Shown in pieces: positions 57,850 through 64,000 of a stretch of 64,000 nucleotides of DNA. The notes beneath the pieces are model-generated. The model did not search any database and was not told the DNA's origin. It was given only the letters and a program-made list of their open reading frames with translations. Position 1 is the first letter of the stretch; each line of letters starts with the position of its first letter. The DNA is from Stromatinia cepivora (Eukaryota > Ascomycota > Leotiomycetes > Helotiales > Sclerotiniaceae). The stretch covers positions 124,001-188,000 of the forward strand of contig RCTD01000026.1 in NCBI GenBank assembly GCA_014898415.1, read 5' to 3'. Both the position numbers and the translations under genes were made by a program.

Positions 57850-60016
57850 GTGGCCACACTTGACTCTTGTAGCTCTGATTTCGAAGGGACAAAGACTAGC
57901 ATTGAAGCCTGGCTGAGAACTTTTATCACCATACCAGCCACTTTGGTAACTTCCAGTTACGACTCTTTATGGCCTGTAGCTTCCACCATCCAACATGGAA
58001 TTTTCACTTTTTGTGTAGCCTCCATATCCGTAAGCTAGTACATTTCAATATGCTAAGCAGGCTAACCACGTCTCTGTCTCCACTAGATAATCACTATTTA
58101 TGTCTTAATTAGCGGGATCTACAACCTCTACTTCCATCCGTACGTCTGTTTTTGGCACCCATGCTTTTATTCTTATTCTGGTTCATGAAAAACTTGAGAC
58201 AATGAAGAAAGTTCAACAATAGATGCTGGACTTAGCGCAAGATGAAGAAGCACAACGTTTAGATATCTGAATCACGAAAGAGTACCTGCTAATAGTGCAA
58301 GGAAATATTCTAGCTTCCTACCCAGGACCAAAATTATGGGCCTTCAGCAACTTCCCAAACAGTATCGGACGCATCCAGGGTCTCATGTGGATTCAACTAA
58401 AAATTCACATGATAAATATGGACCTATTGTCCGTTCAGCACCAAATGAACTCTCATTCATCACACCAGAAGTATGGTCAGATGTGTATGCGAAGAAACCT
58501 GGTCGACCAGAGATGCCCAAGGGGAATTATGTTCCTCCCCCAGGTAGAGAAAGTCTCTTCGATCATCCGGTGCATGAGGAACATCAACGAAACCGGAAAT
58601 CTTTGAGAAATCGATTTACTGAGAGAGCGCAGAGGGATCAAGAGCCGCGAGTTAAGCGATTTATTGATGGTCTCGTGAATCAATTGAAAAAAGTCGCTAA
58701 AGCTGGTGAGGTTACCGATATTGCCCAATGGAATTATTTGGTCGCCTATGATATCGTAGCGGACTTAGCATGTGGTGAAAACTTCAAAGGTGTTGAGAAT
58801 GGGGAAAGCCACAAATGGTGAGGTTACCTTAACATATCATAACGAGATATTATGCTTATTGTTGAGAAAAACAGGATTGGTATTGGTATAAATACATCAA
58901 CAGCTTTCACCGTCTTCCATGAATCAAAACGACTATGGCCCTCCAATGCCATTCTCGCTTATATCCCATACCTAACAAAAGCAGTATCGCTACGAATGCA
59001 ACATATCCAGTACTTAAATGAGCTATTGGAGAAACGTCGAAAAGCTAAAGATACAGAGCCGGATTTGTATGTATCATACATTTCCACTTTTTGAAGTAGT
59101 TATCTAGAACTAACACGTTACAGCATGACCCACGCCTTAAATCATCTCGACCAACCAGGCGGACTAAATCTAGGCGAGCTCCAAAGAGGTCTAGAAATAG
59201 TCGTCACCGCAGCTTCCGATACCGCCGCCACTCTCCCAATCGGCGCACTATACCATCTCTGCAAAAACCCTTCCGTTTACGCAAAACTAAAACAGGAAAT
59301 TAGAAGTAGCTTTTCCTCGGAAGAAGAGATAAATATAAGTACCGTCAACGATAAGCCATATTTACTTGCTGTTCTCAAAGAAGCCCTGCGAATTCATCCT
59401 CCTGTGCCGGGAAATCATCCTCGTCGTGTGGGTGCTGAGGGATGTGTAATTGCTGGTAATTATGTGCCGCCGAATACTTTGGTTTCTTTTCCACATTGGG
59501 CAGGATATCATTCGGAAAAGAACTGGAATAGACCAGGTATGTATTTATGGAATTTCTTTTCGTGCAATTTGTTTCATTATTGCCAGTTTTCTCATTTTTA
59601 TCTCTATTACCCCTATCTTACTTTCCATCGGGCAATGTATACCTGCTCTCGCAATAATCTAAAAACACCAGAAGCTAATTCTCTAATCATCAAAAGACGA
59701 CTTTGTCCCCGAGAGATGGATGGGAGATCCAGAATTTGATTCTGACAACCGATCATGTTTCCGTCCCTTCAGCCACGGTCCCCGAGAATGTCTAGGTCAA
59801 AAGTAAGATTCCACAGTCATTCATTGATCCGAAAAATGGCTAACCATATCCAATAGTGTGGCACACGCTATAACGAGAGTTATTTTAGCAAGATATGTTT
59901 ATAACTTCGATATGGAGTTGGCGGATCCGAATGAGAGCTTGACGGATGGTGCAAGAGTGAGGTTTGTTTGGTCTCATAAACCGTTGATGATGAAGGTTCG
60001 CTCTGCTAATGCGTAA
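57850..60016 (+). CDS. Cytochrome P450 monooxygenase; no ATG seen, hinge motif out of frame
   Basis: Exons 57850-58029, 58087-58139, 58314-58817, 58875-59066, 59124-59536, 59697-59802 and 59857-60016 keep one open frame, about 535 aa. A membrane anchor (GIFTFCVASI, then IITIYVLISGIYNLYFHP) is followed by DKYGPIVRSAPNELSFI. The I-helix is VVTAASDTAATLP, ExxR is KEALRIHPP, and PERW is FVPERW. The heme loop is FRPFSHGPRECLGQ with Cys at about 479. The order and introns are those of fungal CYP monooxygenases related to isotrichodermin hydroxylases. Oddities: the first exon begins at GTG 57850 with no in-frame ATG before it (it follows a stop at 57811). The conserved SYPGPKLWAFSNFPNSIGR also lies in another frame at 58316-58381. 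It may be a young pseudogene or need different splicing. Confidence 0.8.
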
Positions 60017-60921
60017 GCTGCTATTGAGGGAAAGTGGTAGATTTTGTGTTTATCGGGGCCACAATCATGTAAATAGTCCGCCTCGTAGATGGTTTCTAAT
60101 CTGATGGTAGTGACGGGAGTGGATACGAATGACTGTACATCAAAGATGAGGATACTAAGCAAATCATTGGAAAAACAGGAATGTGCTCTTCTTGTGGAAA
60201 TGGAATAGAGTGAAAAAAGAGATAAGTTAAATTAGACGAAACATTCGCAAGAAATACAATGCATTCATGGTCCACCTCTAACTCGAGTAAGAAAGAAACT
60301 TATATGTCAAATCTCAAAAAAAGAGGTCGAAAGCCATGAAGAATTTACGAATTATATTAATCCCCCTTATGCTGATTTAAAGATGTGTAGAACATCACAC
60401 AACGAATCCAGAAACAACAATCTTTCAAACCATAGCAGCAAGCCTCCCCGAGCCTATATAAACATAAACAATAGTTCTGGAAAAATTTCATTTGCATTAG
60501 ACAACAATTCATAGCCCAACACGACGTATCATCTCAGCATTTTTTACTAGATCTAAAGACGAGAATTATGATTTTGAAAGGGGTTCGTCACATATAGATG
60601 AGTTAGTAACTACTAATTCCTAGATTACCAATGTGTAGAATGAGATGATGAGCGGAAAGTCTATGATCGAGTATAATTTAAAGATAATTATGCAATATTG
60701 AGGAGAGTATGATTTATGTTTATTGTCATATGTTATGAGTATATAGATAGTTAATCTAAGCGTAAGAACTATACATAGTTTTATGCCTATCATCTCGTCG
60801 AAGAAGTGATCTCTATTCACAGGTATCAGATTTGAACATCGAGGCACTGACAAGGACAGTTTTTTTCGTCTATTGTTGGATGATAGTCTTTGAAATATAT
60901 ACTGCTATCCTGCCCAGATGA
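60017..60921. other. Convergent intergenic region
   Basis: About 0.9 kb between two 3' ends. No gene or repeat seen. Confidence 0.5.
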
Positions 60922-62465
60922 TCAATTCGCTATAATCGTCCCATTTACACAAGTAATCCCCATATCTTCTACACCTTCTAAGCCCGTACATACTTCTCCA
61001 GCCGTAGTCCCTTTCTAAAAGTATTATTAGTAACCCATCATCTCCGTCGAGATTTGTATTAACTTACGGCGGTAGTCAAATCAATACCCTCAAAGTGGAA
61101 GTCTTCACAATGAGCATGATCATGACAAAGTAAATACATCCCATTATTTGGCGATTCACCTGTTCCACGTTAATCTTCCACACTCCACACTCCCCACCTA
61201 AACTCCTTCTTCCAACGTAGGAACAAGGAAGGAAAACTCACCAGTAGTAGCATACCAACACGGATCACTAACACAAGTTCCATCGCCCACCACAGCCGCC
61301 ACAGTCCCATTAATCCCCTGCCAACTAAATCCCCTCGCAAACGCCGAAATACTCTCATCTGTCCCAGCCGGAATACCCTTCTCCTGATCATAATAATCCG
61401 CAATAAAATGGATTGGGAAACTAACATTTTTCACCTCGATATTTTTCCACGTCACGTCGCTTATATTACACGTCTTACCTATTCCACCCTTGAATCTAGC
61501 TGCCATTAAACTATCATAGATATAAGCATTTTCAAAAGTGTAGTTACCGCCTGTACCTGAAGAACAGGAGACGGAAAGACCGTGGGTGCCGGAGGCGATG
61601 ACGTTGCGTACGGTGACGTTTGTCGCGGGGGGTGAAACGTTGATTACGTCGTCGCCGTTGTGGACTTCGAGGCCGTCGATTAGGACGTTAGAGCCGGAGA
61701 GATCGATTCCATCTATTTTGTTCATGTTAATATCCCCCGCTGTCATGAAATCTTTTTGAATAAATGTAAATAGGAGGTACATACCAGTATTAAAAGGAAA
61801 CCCATCACTACTCCTCGCATCGATCAACACATTCCTCATCTCCACATCATTCCCACCAATCGAAAACACCCACGCCACAGGATTAAGAACCTTAATATTA
61901 GAAATCTTAAGGCCACTTCCCACAAAAATCAATCAGCCAAATCTCTCTCCAAGAAAACAAACAAACAAACAAAAAAGAACACCAAAAAAACCCAAACAAA
62001 CCTAACCGTAAACCCAAACCAATGCGGTCGTCCCCCCTGCACCGAATCCCCCGGATTCCTCCACCACCTCTCCCCATGCGCCAAAAACCAGCCCCCACCC
62101 TCCTTCTCCGTCCCCTCAAACGTAACATTCTCCCCCTTAATCGTAATCCATCTCCCAGGATACGTGCGGGTATTATTAACCACGAGCTGGACCGCCGTCA
62201 CATTCTCACTCAAACTAATATTGCCCTCGAATGAAAATGTGACACTGTTGAGATCTCGGAAATTGAGCGGTGTAAGGAGGTTATAGGTGACGTTTGGTTG
62301 GAAGAGGATTGTAGAGTTTGGACCGCAGGAATTGACGGCGGTGGTGATGGCTGGGGAGTCGTCGATGAGAGGAGAGGAGTTATATGGCATGAGACATAAT
62401 TTTGCCGATGAGAGGGAGAGGGGGAGAAGCGAGAGGGTGAGGGTGAGGAAATTGTGGAACTTCAT
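60922..62465 (-). CDS. Exo-polygalacturonase, GH28 (PgaX type)
   Basis: Exons 62465-62002, 61915-61785, 61739-61242, 61159-61068 and 61014-60922 give 425 aa. A secretion signal (MKFHNFLTLTLSLLPLSLSSA) is clear. The right-handed beta-helix enzyme releases galacturonic acid from pectin ends. GH28 motifs: MNKIDGIDLSG (first catalytic Asp, D208), HNGDDVINVSP (D228, D229), ASGTHGLSVS (catalytic His) and AARFKGG (substrate-binding Arg-x-Lys). Many NxT/NxS sites suggest heavy N-glycosylation. Cys pairs near the C-terminus (TCVSDPCW, YLLCHDHAHCEDF) are typical of the family. The first intron uses donor GTTTGT, weaker than usual, but it restores TVSGLKISNIKVLNPVAW. A pectin-degrading role fits a plant-associated fungus. 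Confidence 0.92.
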
Positions 62466-63173
62466 TTTTGGGCGAGGCGATGGGACCGACCCTTGGCTGT
62501 CGAGACGAATGTTGCATGTACTGCGTTACAAGTCGCAGCATGAAATTATCGCGACTTTGGGATTAAGTACTTCAAGTACCTAGGGAACATTCGATGCGGG
62601 GGGTCACCGGGGAAATGTACAGAGTTCGCTAATTACCGCTCTTTTTATCGAATGTCCCTGTCGTACCCACGAATCAAATGTTTCTTCAAAATCCGGTTTC
62701 CACTTTGAAAATGGAGCCCATGTCCAATAGAGGAAGGTGGTGAACCAAGCGTCTAACCTGCATAATTGGGCACATTAATCCACAAACTTAATAGCTTGTG
62801 GATCGCCGATTCAATTTATTCAAAACCAGGCCCGGTCAGCGAAAAAAGACATTGACTGTACCTTGACAAACCAATTTAGCTAATATTTAGAGTACTCACG
62901 ATAAATGATAGTGAAACTTTGTAAAACATCATATAGTTGTACATTCCCTTGAGATTTATTATAATTTTGTAAGTACATAACGCGCCGCGATATGTTCTAT
63001 GCTGAAATTTCATGAACATAAGACTCGCCAAAGACCCGCGATCAACTTAAGCCCCTTTTCATGCCAAATTAAATCTACCCCTATCCGTAGTAACCTGTTG
63101 CCGACGCCTACATATGCTTCCCCCCAATGCTATTTCTTAAAACTTCTCTTAATTTTGATAGGATGACAGAAAA
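62466..63173. other. Intergenic region
   Basis: About 700 bp with the promoter of the exo-polygalacturonase and the 3' flank of the RBM25-like gene. Nothing else seen. Confidence 0.5.
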
Positions 63174-64000
63174 TTATGCAGAAAGACCCCTCTTTTCGCT
63201 TTCCGAAAAGAAAATGACCATCCTCCACAACTTCTTCACCAGAACTTCCGCTTCTTCATCCAATGCCTAGTAAAAGTATCAGTATAAATTTCACGTATAA
63301 AAGGAGGAGACAGCAAGATAAGAGAAGAAAAACGTACCCCTTCCAATTGCTCCACCAATTCTTGAGGCTTCCCCTTCGTCCTAATATGTTCCTCTACTAC
63401 CTCCACAAGTAACTGCTCCTGCACACCCAAATATTCCACAATCTTCTTTTCCACGAATGGTCTCAATTTCTCCACAATCACAGCATCATCCACGAAATCC
63501 CACTTAACATCCCATGCCCAAAGTCCTTCTTTCTCAGTAGGTATCTCTTGTGCAAGTTGTCGAACCGCTTGGTCACGTTCTTCATCGGAAAGGCCAGCTG
63601 CTGCTGTTGAAGGATCGAATTTAATGGGGATAAGTGTACGTTTTGATGCATTGTCCGCTTCCTCTTCATCCTCAAGGAGACCTTCGACTTCGGCGACAGT
63701 ACGACGAGGCGGTGCTGCTTTTTGAGCTTTCTGGGCCGCGGCTCCAAGAGACAACTTGAAGGGCTGTTGAGCCAAGCGAGTAGATCTTGTTTCGAGTTCC
63801 TCGGCTTGACGGTCAAGGAATGAATCTGCCAGTCCCCTAGCCTGTTCCTTATCCGATGACTCGCGACGTCTCTCGTGTTGTTCCATGATTCTATCTCGTT
63901 CATCAGCAGTAGCCTCACGTTGGACGAACGCCGCACGATTTCGAAGCCAAAGACTCCGATCAACATAATATGGATCAGTTTTCCGAGCAGCCTCAGCATC
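63174..64000 (-). CDS. RBM25/PWI-domain splicing factor, C-terminal part (runs off the window)
   Basis: Two visible exons, 64000-63338 (partial) and 63266-63174, in one frame. The visible protein has a charged Arg/Glu-rich region (RDRIMEQHERRRESS) and an Ala/Lys linker. Its C-terminal PWI domain reads LWAWDVKWDFVDDA, IVEKLRPFVEKKIVEYLGV, LVEVVEEHIRTKGKPQELVE and, after the intron, ALDEEAEVLVKKLWRMVIFF. PWI domains bind nucleic acid in spliceosome-associated proteins; RBM25 homologues join the U1 snRNP environment and guide splice-site choice. The N-terminal RRM expected for RBM25 lies outside the window. Confidence 0.88.

Overview
This is a window from a filamentous ascomycete nuclear genome. 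The genes carry short introns with GT..AG borders, and the gene set is typical of Pezizomycotina: GH72 cell-wall enzyme, tyrosinase, augmin subunit, QDE-2-type Argonaute, P450, exo-polygalacturonase. The genes resemble those of Leotiomycetes (Botrytis/Sclerotinia type). That placement is recognition from memory, not a computed result.

Layout. 1-6.7 kb: an Sfk1/FRAG1-type membrane protein (-), a nitronate monooxygenase (-), and, divergent from it, a bifunctional HPPK-DHPS folate gene (+). 6.7-8.3 kb: non-coding DNA with a purine-strand minisatellite. 8.3-27.8 kb: an AT-rich island that resolves into three LTR retrotransposons inserted one inside another. The outer one is a Ty3/Gypsy element with a C-terminal chromodomain (+). 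Inside it sits a second Gypsy element (-), and inside that a Copia element (+). All three have recognisable LTR pairs and perfect 5-bp target-site duplications. All are ruined by transition mutations of the kind made by repeat-induced point mutation (RIP). 27.8-33.1 kb: two tandem, diverged paralogues of an unrecognised Cys-rich protein, one broken by a frameshift and one by an in-frame TAG. 35.3-40.3 kb: a tyrosinase (-) and a GPI-anchored GH72 glucanosyltransferase (-). 42.7-45.3 kb: HAUS6 augmin subunit (+). 46.8-50.4 kb: an Argonaute with the catalytic tetrad intact and N-terminal zinc knuckles, whose first knuckle is split by a frame break (+). 51.8-55.6 kb: a large DUF4470-like/MYND protein (-). 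56.2-60.0 kb: a divergent BAHD-like acyltransferase and P450 pair. 60.9-62.5 kb: an exo-polygalacturonase (-). 63.2 kb to the edge: the C-terminal part of an RBM25/PWI splicing factor (-).

Working together. The acyltransferase and P450 share a 376-bp intergenic promoter region and could act in one secondary-metabolite step. The Argonaute belongs to the RNA-silencing machinery that restrains transposons. The retroelement island shows the other fungal defence, RIP, at work. In all three nested elements the LTR mutations form a mirrored gradient: the outer edge of each LTR pair keeps its G and C, while the inner part is mutated. Coordinates of multi-exon genes span the first to the last coding base; exon borders were derived by eye from splice signals, frame continuity and family motifs.
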